In this document: positions 1-12,790 of the stretch, one piece after another
Layout of the letters: every line of letters begins with the position of its first letter
Numbering within the stretch: the stretch's first letter is position 1
From: Heloderma charlesbogerti
Lineage: Eukaryota; Chordata; Lepidosauria; Squamata; Helodermatidae
DNA: 64,000 bases
Direction: 5' to 3'
Assembly (NCBI GenBank): GCA_026122225.1
Contig: JANEZZ010001513.1
Span: 1,426,001-1,490,000 of the forward strand
Program-made: the position numbers and the translations under genes
The notes under the pieces: generated by a model
What the model was told of the DNA's origin: nothing
The model's input: only the letters and a program-made list of their open reading frames with translations
Databases searched by the model: none

Positions 1-1074
1 AGTATCAATACTCTTCATATTTCAAATATTTTTTAAAAATTTCCATTGACACTCCATGTCAGTCAATAATATTACCTAGGTCATATAGAGAGCAAGCCTA
101 CTTTACAGCCATATTGAAACTATTATTACTGCTACTTTTCATCAGTCTTAACCCCCATTTGGATTTAGGGCTATAATGGAACCCATTATGGGTAAAAGGT
201 CTGTGACTCAGTCACTGAGCCTCTCAAACTTGTGGCTTTTTTAATTGCTGCCATTAAAGCTTTACTAGTTTGTCATAAAATAAGTAATGATGTAAAATTC
301 ATTCATGTTAACATACTGTATCTTTGCCTTTGTTATAATACACTAGATTTCTATGTTTATGTTTTCTGGAAAAGTTTTTCCTCAGTTTAATATCAAAACT
401 ATTTAAAATGAACAAAAACTTACATTGAAATAACCCCTTGAGATTAGATTTCCACACAGCACTTTTTAATTGATGGGAGGTGGGAATACTATCTTGCTCA
501 TCGTTTTTTACCACAGAATGAGAGGATTTACCTTGTATTTCACAGTGTGTCCATCTTCATATAACCGTCAGGATTATTAAAGTTTCAGGAACCTCAATAG
601 CTTATTTCTCCTTTTGTAATACTTATCTAAATAATCATTAGTTCATACAGCTGATCTTATTTCTGTATTTGTTGGTTTAGATAGCAGAAATGGACATTGC
701 AAGTATAGCCGGATGGTGGGAAAATAGAAATGAGGAAATCCACAGAACACAGTGAAGGTTAAATTTCAAATGTTGAAAGCTTCTTTGTTCTTCTGCCTCT
801 TTCCAATACACCACAGCTTCACATTAATTAATCATGTTGCAGCGAACAAACAAGGTAAATTGTCTGTAGAACAGTCATGGAATTGAGAGCTTCTAAAGAA
901 CTGCCCTTCACATATACTACGCATTCTGATTGTATAATGGGGCACCTTGTAGGCAGAAGTTGCTGTGCCACCTTATCATAGTTTTTAATCCACTAAATGT
1001 GATGGTATAACAGTAATCTGCTCGTATTTTATTGAGCACTCCTTCTGTTCTCTTTAGTGTCAAATATGTTGTTG
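1..1074. other. Intronic sequence with no recognisable element
   Basis: AT-rich sequence with only short, poorly coding open frames on either strand. No repeat family, splice-supported exon, promoter or RNA gene was recognised. Confidence 0.6.
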
Positions 1075-2330
1075 TTATTTATTTAATTACTATACTGCCC
1101 AGTAGCCAACATGCCCTCTCTGGCAGTTCACAAAAATTACAAAACATAACATAGAAGTTTTAACATACAAAATTTAAAAACAATTCAACAGCTAAAACAG
1201 TTACAATGAGATACTGGGTCCTCATAAAAATAACTGACATTAAAACACCATCATATGCTGTCAGATTCCTGGGAATAGAGGATGGTCTTAACCTGGCTCT
1301 GAAAAGATGACAGTGTTGGCACCAGGCAGACTTCATTGGGCGGATCATTCCATAGCCGGGGGGCTACTACCAAGGAGGCCCTCTCTCTTGTTGCCACCCT
1401 CTGAGCCTCCATTGGAGGAGGCACTCAGAGGAGGGCATCAAATGTTGACTGTGGTGTACAAGTAGGTTCAGACCAGGAGAAGCGCTCCATTAGGTATTGC
1501 AGTCCCAAAACATGTAAGGTTTTATAGGTCAAAATCAGCACCTTGAATTGGGCTTGAAAATGTACAGGCAGCCCGTGCAAGCAGGCCAGAAATGATGTCA
1601 TACATTTGGATTTTCTGGTCCCTGATATCAGCGTTGCCACCACATTTTGCACAAGCTGCAGCTTCTGAACCGTCTTCAAAGGCAGCCCCACGTAGAGCGC
1701 ATTACAGTAATCTAACTTGGAGGTTACCAGAGCGTCGATGACTGAAGCCTGGTTATCCCTATATAGATACGGGTGTACCTGGGCCACCAGCCGAAACTGG
1801 TAGAAGGCACTCCATGTCACTGAGGCCACCTAAGCCTCAAGTGACAAAGATGGCTTCACGAGAACCACCAAGCTATGAACCAGCTCTTTCTAGGGGAGTG
1901 TAACCCATCCATAACAGGTTGAGCACCCTCCATCTAGTCAGAAGAACCACCCACCAACAGCATCTCACTCTCATCTTGATTGAGCTTCAGTTTATTAGCC
2001 CTCATCCAGTCCATTGTTGCAGCCAGGCACTGATTTAGTACACCCACAGCCTTACCTTCTGAGGATGTAAAGGAGAAAAAGAGCTGCATGTCATCAACAT
2101 ATTGATGACAATGCACTCTGAAGCTCCTGATGACCCTGCTCAATGGTTTCATGTAGGTGTTGAATAGCATGGGAGACAAAATCGATCCCTATGGACCCCC
2201 ATACTGGAGAATCCTCAAGGCCGAGCAGTATTCCCCAAGCCCCACCTTCTGAATCATTTAAGTAGGAGTAAAACCACTGCAGTGCAGTGCCTCCCACTCC
2301 CAACTCAGACAATCACCCCAGAAGGTGGAG
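1075..2330 (-). mobile_element. L3/CR1-type LINE copy A (5'-truncated, decayed)
   Basis: Antisense remnant of a non-LTR retrotransposon of the CR1/L3 group. The 3' tail is at 1075 (TTATTTATTT on +). Going leftwards from 2330, the minus strand encodes part of the reverse transcriptase, including an SPMLFNTYMKPLSRVI block and the polymerase box YVDDMQLFF (about 2085-2170). The C-terminal region follows, with DALVTSKLDYCNALYVGLPLK and an LHGLPV-type motif (1425-1829). Frameshifts and stops separate the pieces, so it is dead. It belongs to the same subfamily as the copies at 9388 and 56697, whose tails share the CTGCCCAGTAGCC-like 3' sequence. Confidence 0.85.
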
Positions 2331-2593
2331 GACTTGCCTTTGCATTCAGGACTACAAGATATCTCCCCCCCACATACATCTTGACAGTCATCTTCAACTC
2401 TACCTTTTGTGGTGTACGCAGCTACAGGCATCAGGCAAAGCAGTAATATTAGACAAAAGCAGTAATATCTCAGGGCCTGCTAGAACCTTGAATTCTAAAA
2501 TTGCAAATGCATAGATTTCGAAAGGTGCAAGAGGTGGCAGCCAGGGGAAATCAGAAAGACATAGGGAATGTCAAACTGGTAGCGGGCATAGAG

Positions 2594-3770
2594 CAGGGGT
2601 GGGGAATGGCCAGCTCATGGAGATTGCCTGTCTAGACTGTAGCATCTTCTGTATTTGCCCCATTCCTCCATCTGTCATCCCCCCACTTCCATTCAGGTGT
2701 TTCTTGTCTTTATCTTTCTTTTGGTGCTTTTTAAAAGCCTCATATGACTGCAAGAGATAACCATTTCTCCTTTATCCTAGTTTGGGATGCTTTCTCCAGT
2801 TCCCAAGGTTCCCTTATTTAACACATTGTTTATCCTCCCAGTTGGTAGGGGGAGCACTTTGGCTGTCCGGTGTCCTCCCCAGGTGGAGCCCTCCAACCAC
2901 CTCCTCAGCCAGGGCTGCTTCACCCACATTGCATCCTCCTGAATGGGGGAAAGTGTGGTGCAGGCAAAGCCACCCTAATCAAGACAGGGGTGGAATGCTA
3001 GAGAATCGAGGGCCACTGGGGGGCTGCACCTCCTGGTCCTATACATCAGCCAGAGAGGGAGGAGCTGCAGGGAGCTCGCTCTTCCCCTCCCTGCGAGAAA
3101 GAACATGCAGCTCCAACTGACAGTTCCTTGGGACTGCAGACTCTGGCCTCATCCATTGGCTAGAGAACTGAGGGCCACTGGGGGGCTGCACCTCCTGCCT
3201 CCCAGGATGAACATCATCACAGGGGGGAGACCAACCTGGTCCTATACATTGGTCATTGGTGTATTTGCTTTCCTTCGCCTCCTTCCTCCCAATCCCTTTT
3301 CCTTTTGTGTCGTGTCTTTTAGACTGTAAGCCCGAGGGCAGGGACTCTCTTAATATTCATCTTTGTAAGCCACTCTGGGAGCCTTTTTCGGCTGAAGAGT
3401 AGGGTAAAAACACCCTAAATAAATAAATAAATGCTCCAGCAGCTGCTTCAGCCAGGACCCACCTTTGGAGCAGTCTGCCACCCTAGGGCCTCACCTGCCC
3501 TATGCCTTCCCCCATTGGGGAGGATGTGGGGCAGGTAAAGCACTTAGCATGCTGCTCCCCCTCCCAATTGTAAGGGGAAATCCCCCCTTTTAATCTCCAA
3601 TCAGTTATTGAAGATAAGAGTGGGATTCCCCTTCCTGTCCCCTCCCCAGGCCCCCCGGTAGCCTTGAAGTGGTTGGGATTATGGAGGGGGCAGGGCCTAT
3701 GGAGGGAGCCAAAGTGGCCACAGGCCAAATGGTGAACCTCCATGGGCCTGAGTAGTTTTCCCATCCCTGT
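2594..3770. mobile_element. Possible composite non-autonomous DNA transposon
   Basis: The left boundary CAGGGGTGGGGAATGGCC (2594) and right boundary TTTTCCCATCCCTG (ending about 3770) look like inverted ends of the hAT-type MITEs found elsewhere in the window. Inside lies a sense LINE/SINE tail (3240-3435) and a direct repeat: a block starting AGAGAATCGAGGGCCACTGG near 3000 recurs near 3163 as AGAGAACTGAGGGCCACTGG, sharing the GGGGGGCTGCACCTCCTG core. I could not find a clean target-site duplication, so the composite interpretation is weak. Confidence 0.3.
3240..3435 (+). mobile_element. LINE or SINE 3' tail (sense)
   Basis: The stretch with TTAGACTGTAAGCCCGAGGG, then GTAAGCCACTCTGGGAGCC and an AAATAAATAAATAAAT end is the usual 3' terminus of an old vertebrate non-LTR element. 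The body is missing or unrecognisable. Confidence 0.55.
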
Positions 3771-6189
3771 TCTATACACTTTAAAAATTAAATTTGATTG
3801 TGAAATATTGGTGATCCTAGAATTCATTCCCTAACAGTTCTTTAACTGAGTTTTATTTAGATGATGCTTGAACTTCTGTTGTCTCTTATGGTATGGACAA
3901 AATACCTCTTCAGGTATACCTTTAGGTATTTAAAAACAGTGAATTCCCATTCCTCTTCTCCAATTTACTTAATAGTAAACATATCCAGTTGCTTCAGTCT
4001 TCTCTCCAATGTCTGATTTACAAACCCTATATCACCTTTACTGCTGCTGAGTAAGCAGTCCTCAGCAGGGGAATTCTTGGTGGCCCAACTGTGTTGCATC
4101 ATCAGGGTGGGGAGATACCAACCTACTATCTTCCATTGACTGTACAGTAAAAATGTTACTAGGTCAATGGAAAGACTAATTTTAGCTTTTAGGAAAGTTA
4201 ATATGACCCTTAGGAATGTTGTATGTTATGAATTAGTCCATATGAGTGATATGAATGTTACTCTTACATGGAATAAAACATTCGGTTGAATAGAATTAGG
4301 TCAGACTGCTTGTACAAATATTATTGGAGCTACTGCTTATTTTTGTGAGCCCATACCACAAGATTCCCCACAGGATTCTTGCCTGAATTTTTTTTAGTGT
4401 ACAGGATAAATGTTTCTTAGTGAATGAAACTGTTTGTTTTTCAAATGGTTTTTAACTCATTTATCCTAAATGGGCCTGTTGGTTCAAATCAAGCTACACA
4501 ACTCTTTCAGCACTCCATAGTACAAGGATGGGGAACCTCCAGTCCATGGGCCTGATAAAGTCCGTGGAGCTACCCTAACTAGGCAGCTTTCCCTGGCCAT
4601 ATGCCCTCTGCTACAGAGGGAAATCCTCTTATCTCTAATTAGCAGTGCTTTTATCTGCTTAGCACATTGGGTTTAACGTTAAGTTTCACTGGGGCACCTA
4701 TTTGGGCCCAAAGGTGACTCATACATGAGTGAGTGAGTGAATGAATGAATGACTCCCTTTCTCAGTGCTTAGCAGACAAAAGCTCATCTCCAATCAGCTG
4801 CTGATTGGATATGAGAGCTTTCCCCTGCAGTGTAGGGGGCCCAGGTTGGAGCCAAGGGAGGAAGCTGCTGAATCATTCAGTCTTGCTTCCTTCAGAACCT
4901 TCTCCTGCAGGGGCTTGTCTTCTTACTTGTGAGTAGATTTGCTTCTCATGCTTACGCGTAGATATACATATACTTGATATTTGGGATTCTTTGCTATTTG
5001 AAAATGCTGCTGAGTGATTCAGTCCTGCCTACTTCTGAATAGACATGCAGAGACTTGTCCTGCTTATTTGTGAGTAGACATGCAGCTTAGGCTTACTTCT
5101 GAGCAGATATGCTTCCTACTATAAATTGGTGACAATGGACTCTGGGGTGGATGTTTTAGCCCTGACACTGTTGCTTGTGGCCCTGCCTAGCACTAGTACC
5201 TCCATATCTTATCCCCAGTTTTTCTGTTTCACTTTCATATCTGTAGAGCTGAATTTCTCAGTCCCCTCCCCTTTTTAACTTTGTGTGCTCCATAGCGCAC
5301 ACCTTTCCTCATACCATAGCAAGTCTCCTTACAGACTCACTTGTTTCACAGCTTTTGTTTCTCCATCCCACAGGTTTCTACATCCCCATTTTTCAGTCTC
5401 TTCCACTTTGCGTCCCCCATAATTATTTTATTCCTTGCAGAATTTGACAGCAACAGCACACTAGGCTTTCACTCTCCCAGCAATGAGCCTTGGACTCAGG
5501 TGAGCTATGCAGAATGGCCCACTGGCTGCATCAGGCAAGAAAAACAGGTGCCAGCTTGACAGTGACCTGTTACACATGATCGCTGCAGCCCACTGTGTAA
5601 GCCACAATGGGTTGCATGCCCATGGGTGCCAACTTGCCACTTCAAGTCCCCCCCCCCCCCCGTGGCATCTAATGTTGTCCGAACCTGGTGAAGGTGGCTT
5701 GCTGGGGTGGTTTGTTAACTAACCCAACAAGCTCCACTTGCCAGGTTCGGCTGACAGAAGAAGCTGTGCCCAGTGAGGTAATTGTGTAAATCGGGCTGGG
5801 ACATGCAGGATGTTAACAAGCCAGTCTTGGTTATTAACCACCTTTGTGTCATGTAAACCGGCCCAGTGTATGTACATATGAATCCAGGAAGAGAGAACTG
5901 CAGATTTACCAATGCAATCATATCTAATGCAAGCATTAGTGTGTCTTCAGTACCTTGGTCAAACAACCCCAGGTCTCCTCTTAAGCTTGGAGCTGGTAAG
6001 TGGTTCTCTGCACTATTGCCAGGACAATCCCTACTCACCACTGCAGCTTCAAGGTTGAGAGGAAAGGTTAGTTGCTCTTCACGCTCACTAGAAGACAATG
6101 GCACACACACGAGGTGACAAGTGAAAATGTAGAAGCTTGTTCCAAGTAATCTTACCAGATTTTCTTGCAGTTGGAATGTGCTTCTTAGT
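3771..6189. other. Intronic sequence with small tandem pieces only
   Basis: No gene or clear element. A GAGT/GAAT tetranucleotide run lies at about 4726-4752. At 4920-5110 three diverged copies of a unit like TACTTCTGAATAGACATGC are tandemly arranged; this motif matches the interspersed palindromic repeat at 11958. A poly-C run lies near 5649-5661. Confidence 0.5.
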
Positions 6190-6600
6190 GATTCTGCTAT
6201 TTATTCATTTATAGAGCTTTGGCTATTGAGTGGTATAGGAATGAAATAAATAAATATGTACAAGCTGCCCTGTAACTAGGTTTTCAGGGTGGCTTGCAAC
6301 TAGAAATTAAACAATTTAAAAATCAATTCCAAAAACATTACATTTAAATAGAGCATAAAAACAGGCACAGACGAAAAACAGCTTTAATCTTAATCTTACA
6401 TTAAAAGGCCTGAGAGAATAAAAAGGTTTTTCCTGGCACAGAAAGGCACACAGTAAATTAGGTTCCAGATGAGCCTCTCTGGGGAGGGCATTTCACAAGT
6501 GGAGTGCCACTGCTGAATAGGCCCTGTCTCCCATAGCCATATGTCACACTTCACTTGGTGTGGAGAAGGGCTCCAAAAAGATCTCATGGTCTGGGTAAGG
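6190..6600 (-). mobile_element. L3/CR1-type LINE 3' fragment
   Basis: An antisense piece beginning with the TTATTCATTTATAGAGC tail and including the conserved block near 6405-6520 (GAGAGAATAAAAAGG, then GATGAGCCTCTCTGGGGA, then GGAGTGCCAC). The same order occurs at 9610-9720 and 56925-57020 in the longer copies. It ends just before a TG microsatellite at 6607-6623. Confidence 0.75.
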
Positions 6601-6606
6601 TATGTA

Positions 6607-6623
6607 TGTGTGTGTGTGTGTGT
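6607..6623. repeat. (TG)n microsatellite
   Basis: An uninterrupted TG run directly next to the LINE fragment at 6190-6600. Confidence 0.9.
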
Positions 6624-7057
6624 ATCTTACACCTTTCCACACTTTGTAATATCACTGGCAAAACATAATTGTTAATAATCTAATATTTATAGCTTGATCT
6701 TCTTATTTTAACCTTACCATTAGAACGACACAATTCCCCCTCCTCTTACCTTAAATAAAACCATTATTTGTTTTGTTAGTGTACTGTGATTTTTTTAAAG
6801 GGGTGTGTGTATGCGCACGCGTGTCTGTCAAAATATGCATCCTTTACTACACTCCTGCATATGACATGATTGATGTAGGTTAGCATGACCCTTGCCATTT
6901 TCTCTCGGTGATTGCACTTCGATCTGCTATAAATTTTAAAAGCCAGTATCGAAGCCCCTGTTTTTTTTAAATATTTGTGCTTGTCGGATATTTCATGCTG
7001 TAATTGGAGTTGATGACACCCAATGAAAAAGGTCTATTGGTGTTGTGTGCTTTCCCA

Positions 7058-8720
7058 TTAGAACATAAGAAGAGCCATGCTGGTTCACACCAAAGGTCCA
7101 TCTAGTCCAGCATTCTGTTCATACAGTGGCTAACAAACTACCCGTGGGAAACCCACAAGTAGGACATGAGTGCAATAGCACCCTTCTGCTCACGTTTCTC
7201 AGAAACTGGTATATGTAAGCATGCTGCCTCTGACACTGGAGGTAGCATATAGTCATCAAGAGGATAGCCTTATCCTCTATAAATTTGTCTTTTAAAGACA
7301 TTTCAACACCATCCAAATTGGTGGCCATCAGTACATCTTGTGGTAGCAAATTACATAGTTTAGCTATGCACTGTGTGAAGAAGTACTTCCTCTTATGTGT
7401 CCTGAATCTCCTACCAATAACTCCATGGGATGACCCTGGGTGCTAAAACTATGAGAGAGGGAGAAAGATGTCTCCCTATCCACTTTCTACGCACCATGCT
7501 TAATTTTGTACACCTTTATCATGTCTCCCCTCATTCTCCTTTTCTCTAAGCTAAATAATCCCATATGTAGTAACCTTTCCTCATAGGGGAGTTGCTCCAG
7601 CTCCTTGATCATTTTAGTTGCCTTTTTTGCACTTTTTCCAACTCTACAATATCCTCCCTTAGGTACGGTGACTAAAACTGTACACAGTATTCCAAGTGTG
7701 GTCGCAAAATAGATTTGTATAAGAGCAGTATGATAATGGCAGTTTTATTTTTGATTCCTAATTATGCCTACCATGGAATTATGCCTACCATTGTCTTTTT
7801 CACAGCAGCCACACATTGGGTGAACATTTTCATCAAGCTGTCCAGCACAACCCCAAGATCTCTTTCTTGGTCAGACACTGCTAGCTTGGATCCCATCAGT
7901 GTGTACGTGAAGTTGGGATTTTCCCCCCAATGTGCAACACTTTACCCTTGCTTACATTGAACCTCATTTGGCATTTTGATGCCCATTCTCCTAATCTGGA
8001 GAGATCCTTTTGGAGCTCTTTGCAATCCCTTTTTGTTTTTCCCACTCTAAGGGTGCGATGCCCATAAACCTCCGACTCCGAGGCTTACAGGCATCCTATG
8101 CAGAATGGGAAGAGTGGCGGAGGTGATCTTTGCGTCTGTGCACCTCCCGCTCTGCATTTTGACTAGATGGGCTTTTTTGCCCGTCTAGCGGGGGCATGTT
8201 GGGTGGGGAGGGAAGGCAGCTGGGGAGGCCTCGAGATATGTCATATCCCAGCTTCCCGCCCACCGGCACACCCCTTTGCAACCTCAGAGAGGTAGCCAGT
8301 GTGGTTCTCTTCATGCCAGTGGGGAGGGAGTGGGTTCGGGGAGCACAGATTCCTGGATCTGTGGTTGGAGTGCTGTCACTGACCTCAGATCCAGGAATCT
8401 GAATTATGCTATGCCCCCCTGACCCTGTCTAGGGGCCATAGGATTACTCCTTAAATAATTTGATGTCATCAGTAAAATAGGATACCTTTCTGGTCACTCC
8501 TAACTCTAGACCATTTATGAACAAGTTGAAAAGCATTGGTCCTCCTAATACAGATTCCATGGGACCCATTCTTTATATCCCTCCTTTGGGGATATTCACC
8601 ATTTATTCCTACTCTCTGCTTTCTCTTCTTTAACCAGTTACTGTTCATAAGTTGACCTCTCCTCTTATTCTATGACTGCTAAATTTACTCAGGAGTCTTT
8701 GGTGAGGAGTCTTCCACAAT
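7058..8720 (-). mobile_element. CR1-type LINE fragment, interrupted by a DNA transposon
   Basis: An antisense fragment starting with the widespread reptile repeat TAGAACATAAGAAGAGCC and its companion GGTCCATCTAGTCCAGCATTC. It runs through ATCATGTCTCCCCTCATTCT and CAAGCTGTCCAGCACAACCC and resumes after the insertion with GATGTCATCAGTAAAATAGG and AACCAGTTACTGTTCATAAG. This is the order of a diverged CR1 3' region. It is split at 8048-8453 by a TA-flanked GC-rich element. No coding frame survives. Confidence 0.8.
8050..8451. mobile_element. GC-rich non-autonomous DNA transposon flanked by TA (MITE family 1)
   Basis: A 402-bp GC-rich insertion in the CR1 fragment. The ends AGGGTGCGATGCCCAT and (reverse complement of the right end) AGGAGTAATCCTATGG are imperfect inverted repeats. 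TA occurs on both sides (8048-8049 and 8452-8453). Removing the element and one TA gives CACTCTAAATAATTTGATG, which reads smoothly as CR1, so the insertion site is supported by the interrupted host. A TA duplication is typical of Tc1/mariner-like transposons. Internally a perfect 15-bp inverted repeat occurs (AGATTCCTGGATCTG, near 8348-8402). No transposase is encoded. A probable relative is at 31613-32034. Confidence 0.7.
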
Positions 8721-9387
8721 GTACTCAGTTGCTTCCAAACCCTAAATAATCTGTCTGTTCTAGATGTAAAGATCCAGAGAAAAATAAACAATGTATTATG
8801 AAAATCCCTTTTGTGTTTTTCCCCTTCTCTGCTAGGAAAAAAAAAGGGGGGGTACCTCCTCGAAAGATTGGAATTCAAATGTCTAAGTAAACAATGCAGT
8901 AGTTTTAGTGATTTGTTCTACATGACAGGCATATAAATGTTTACCTTATTGGGAAATAGTACTTGCTATATAGGGTCCACACATGTACAAGAATTCAATT
9001 ACAAAATAGTTCTATAGACACTACATAATGGCCCCATCCTGTGGCTTACAGCTTTCCTCTAGTGACTTTTGATCTGGAAGCAAAGTTGGTTTGAAGACTG
9101 AGACAGCAAAAGAGAGGATCTCCTGACTGGCTCTTCTGAACATTTCTCCAATATACATAGTTTGCTCTCAGATGACTCAGACTGACACTCTCCTGCAGAG
9201 GAGTAATAAACGGGTTCTAATGCAAAGCCATTTGGTGTGCTGTGCAAAGTCACTGCAGCAGACATAAAGAGGCATTTCTGCAAAACCTCAGAGGGGACTC
9301 CTGGGAGCTTGGAGCCTGCTTCCCGAGCTGTGCCCCAGACCCCCACCATGGCTGTGAAATAGTATTTGCCATGTATAAAGGTTGATC
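8721..9387. other. Intronic sequence with no recognisable element
   Basis: Nothing beyond short random frames and a poly-A/poly-G run near 8838-8851. Confidence 0.5.
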
Positions 9388-11400
9388 TATTTATTTATTT
9401 ACTGTACTTTAATACTGCCCAATAACCAAGGTTTTCTGGGCTGCATTAAAAAGATAAAGTACAAGCATTAAAACAAAAGCTAAAACAGTACAGAATACAA
9501 CCAAGATAAAATCATCAGCAGAGAATAAAAGCATTCCAGCACATAAAACCAAACTAAAATCACCAGCAGAATAAAGTACTAAAAGCACTAAAAAAACATT
9601 TGTAAAATGCCTGAGAGAATAAAAAGGTCGTTATCTGGGGTCAAAAATACCACAACATAGGTGTCAGGTGAGCCTCTCTGGGGAATGCATTCCACAAACA
9701 GAATGCCACCAGTGTAAAGGCCCTCTATTGTAGCCACCCGCCTTGTCTCATTTGGAGTGGGACCTGGAGGAAGGCCTCAGATGATGATCTTAATGTCCAG
9801 GTACGTAAATATGGGAAGGGACATTCCTTCAGGTAACCTGGCCTCAAGCCATTTAGGGCTTTAAAGAACAACCAGCACTTGTTCCCTGAAATGGACTGGC
9901 AGCTAATGCAGATGGAGAAATTCTGGCATAATATGATCACATTGGGCAGTCTCCGTTAGCAGTCTAGCCATCGTATTTTGGACTAACTGATGTTTCCAGA
10001 CCAGTTTCAAGGGCAGCCCCATGTATAACGTATTGCAGTAATCGAAAAGGAAGGTTACTAGAACATGAATAACTGTTGCAAGGCTATCTCTGCCCAGATA
10101 GGGTTGTAGTTGGTATATCAGCCTAAGCTGATAAAAGATGCTCCGAGCCACTGAGGCCACCTGTGCTTCTAGTGACAATGATGGATCTAAGAGCACCCCC
10201 AAACTACAAACCTGCTCCTTTTGGGGGAGTGGAACCCCCACCAGAACAGATGGAATGCCATTTAACCAGACAGATGGACTACCTACAACAAGCATCTCTG
10301 TCTTGTCTGGATTGAGTCTCTGCTTATTGGCCCTCATCCAAGCCATTACCTTGCCCAGCCACTAGATCAAAACATCAGCTGCCTCACCTATATATGATGA
10401 AAAGGAGATGTAGAGCTGGGCATCACCTGCATATTGGTGGCTCCTCAACCCACATCCCAGGTTATTGCTAGGATAACCTCTTCCAGCAATTTCATGTAGA
10501 TTTTGAAAAGCATAGGGGATAAAATAGAGCCCTGAGGAACCCCTTAGCACAGTTGCCATGGAGCAGAGCAATAATCCACCAGCACTACCTTCTGGAATCG
10601 GCCATCCAAGTAGGAGCGAAAGCACTGCAGTACAGAGCCCCCACATCCCAACTCAGCCTATCCAGAAGTCCATCCTTGATCAATGATATTGAAAGCCACT
10701 GAGAGGTCCAAGAAAACCAGACGGGTTGCCCAGTCCATCTCCTGGCACAGGTCATTCCACAGGGTGATCAGTGCAGTTTCTGTTCCAAATGAGGGCTGAA
10801 ACCAGATTGAAACGGATCTAGAAAATACATTTCATCCAATAGAACCTGGTGTTGATTATCAACAACTCACTCAAGAACCTTGCCCCCAGGAAGGGGATGG
10901 TAGCAGCCAGCCTATTGTTGTTTAAATCTTCTAGGTCCAGGTTAAGTTTCTTAATGAGTGGTCTGATTACTGTCTTTGGCTGGTACCACCCCCTCTCTCA
11001 AAGAGGAACTTACAGCTTCCTGGACCCAGCCAGTCATCCTTTCCTTACTAGTTGTAATAAGCCAAGAGGGACAAGGATCAGATATACAAGTGGTTGACTG
11101 AACATGACCAAGCACCTTGTCCACATCCTCAGGCATCAACAACTGAAACGTACCCAATGCAACTGGACGAGTTTGTGTTCTGGACATCTTCACTATTGGG
11201 ATTGCAGTAATTGTGGAGTAAGTTATGATGGATGTGAGTGACTTAATCTTCAAAGTGTCACACAAACTTATTACAGTGTGCTACTGAGAGTGCAACCAAC
11301 TCTCTCATGATCAGATTGCAATAGACCTCTCACCACCTGGAAAAGCTCCACTAGGTGACACTTTGAAGATGGAATGGAGGTAGAAAAGAAATGCTTCTTA
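9388..11400 (-). mobile_element. L3/CR1-type LINE copy B (5'-truncated, decayed)
   Basis: Antisense copy of the same subfamily as 1075-2330 and 56697-58700. The 3' tail (CTATTTATTTATTTACTG) is at 9388. The minus strand encodes the C-terminal region (DYCNTLYMGLPLK-like, about 10010-10050), the MAWMRANKQRLNPDKTEML block near 10300 and a damaged polymerase box (YAGDAQLYIS near 10400, where the first catalytic Asp is Gly). Upstream linker sequence (LGHVQSTTCISDPCPSWLI-like) reaches about 11100. Several frameshifts make it dead. Confidence 0.85.
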
Positions 11401-11957
11401 GGCTCTCTCATGCCATGGTGGAGTCTTGATAATGGGCTCTAAGTTGTGTTTGACCCTACCCATGACCACACTGATACCTACCCTGATAACAAATGAATCC
11501 CCCAGACACATAACAGTCAATAATAATAAGCTAAACTAAGAGAAATTATGGCACAATTATATTCGTAATTGTGTTATTAGACTGAAATATTTTACAGAGG
11601 TATGGCCTGTACACTTCTCATACTTTGAAGTAGGTAATTGGACAGCAGTTAGGTACTATAAGATGTTCCCAAAATTTATGTTCATTTTTTATGCCTTCAA
11701 GGCCACATAGTAAGAAGTAAGAAGCTTATCTGCTGGTTAGTTGCCTTCTGAAATTATTCTTTTTTCATCCTAGTTACTGCTAGATTTTGGAGAGTAACAT
11801 ACATAAAGCAGATCTGTATTGGGAGAAGTAGTCAGGTTTTTTTGAAATATGGTCATTACAGTTTCCATTTATGAAAATCCTATTTTATTTCTTTTGCTTG
11901 TAAGAAGCACCTGGAAACCATAATGGCATGGCAACAAAAAATGTAGAGATTTACTAA

Positions 11958-12050
11958 CAGCACAATCCTATATATGTCTACTCAGAAGTAAGTCCCATTC
12001 ATTTGAATGAGAATTACTCCAAAGTAAGTGTGTGTAGGATTGTAGCCTCA
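11958..12050. repeat. Interspersed palindromic repeat (squamate type)
   Basis: Consists of GCACAATCCTATATATGTCT, ACTCAGAAGTAAGTCCCATT, then the near reverse complement ending GTGTGTAGGATTGTAGCC. The two halves pair imperfectly around GAATGAGAA. Related copies occur near 16335-16440 and 42475-42540, and partial ones near 4920-5110. It is probably a small inverted-repeat DNA transposon; family not assigned. Confidence 0.55.
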
Positions 12051-12790
12051 GTGTTCTTAAAGTTAAGGATAGGTGTAGGGGAGCACGTAATCAAAGGCTC
12101 AGCCTTCCCCGAAGTGAAGAGTAAAAGACAAATTACACATATGTGGGCAGCACTGCGTAGTTTTTTAGTCTTTTCCAATAGTAGGAGAGTATTCACTCAC
12201 TTTTTGATCCAAAGTCACCATGCATACACACATCTTATCTGTCTCACATTGGTGGAAAAAGAGAGCACTGGTAATGGAAGAGTAGAGTGGGTTTGATTTA
12301 AATCACAGCTTAAATCAGTGATTTGCAATCATGATTTGAATCGGGTTTCTTATATTTCCCAAGGAAGCCTATTTGCTAACTGCGCTATTAAATTATTGGT
12401 TTGCAAGTAAGGATTGCTTGCAATCTAGGATCATAACCAGAACCTTTGGCTGTACAACCATATTGTTTTTGCACTGCAGAATGATGTTTGTTTAGAGATA
12501 AATTTCTGTCTGACATGGAAGGACAGTAAGCAACTTCACTTTTGTAAGCTAAAGTTTAGTTCTGTGCATACATATTTGAAAGTCCAATTGAACAAAGTGG
12601 GGGCTACTTTTTAGTAACCATGCATAGGGTTGAACTTAGAAGCATCTAGAACTTTCCATACACAAAGGCTAGTAGTTACTATAGGTTTGTGAGATGGAAA
12701 GTAAATGTCTATTCTGTCTTTGTAAAGTCATAACTATGAATAGCTCAAAAGCTGAAACCACTGCAAAACTCAGATAGCTGGAAGGTATAA

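Noticed and set aside
2594..3770. A confident single hAT element
   Set aside because: The termini look right, but the flanks (GCATAGAG and TTCTATAC) are not a duplication, so only a low-confidence composite is listed.
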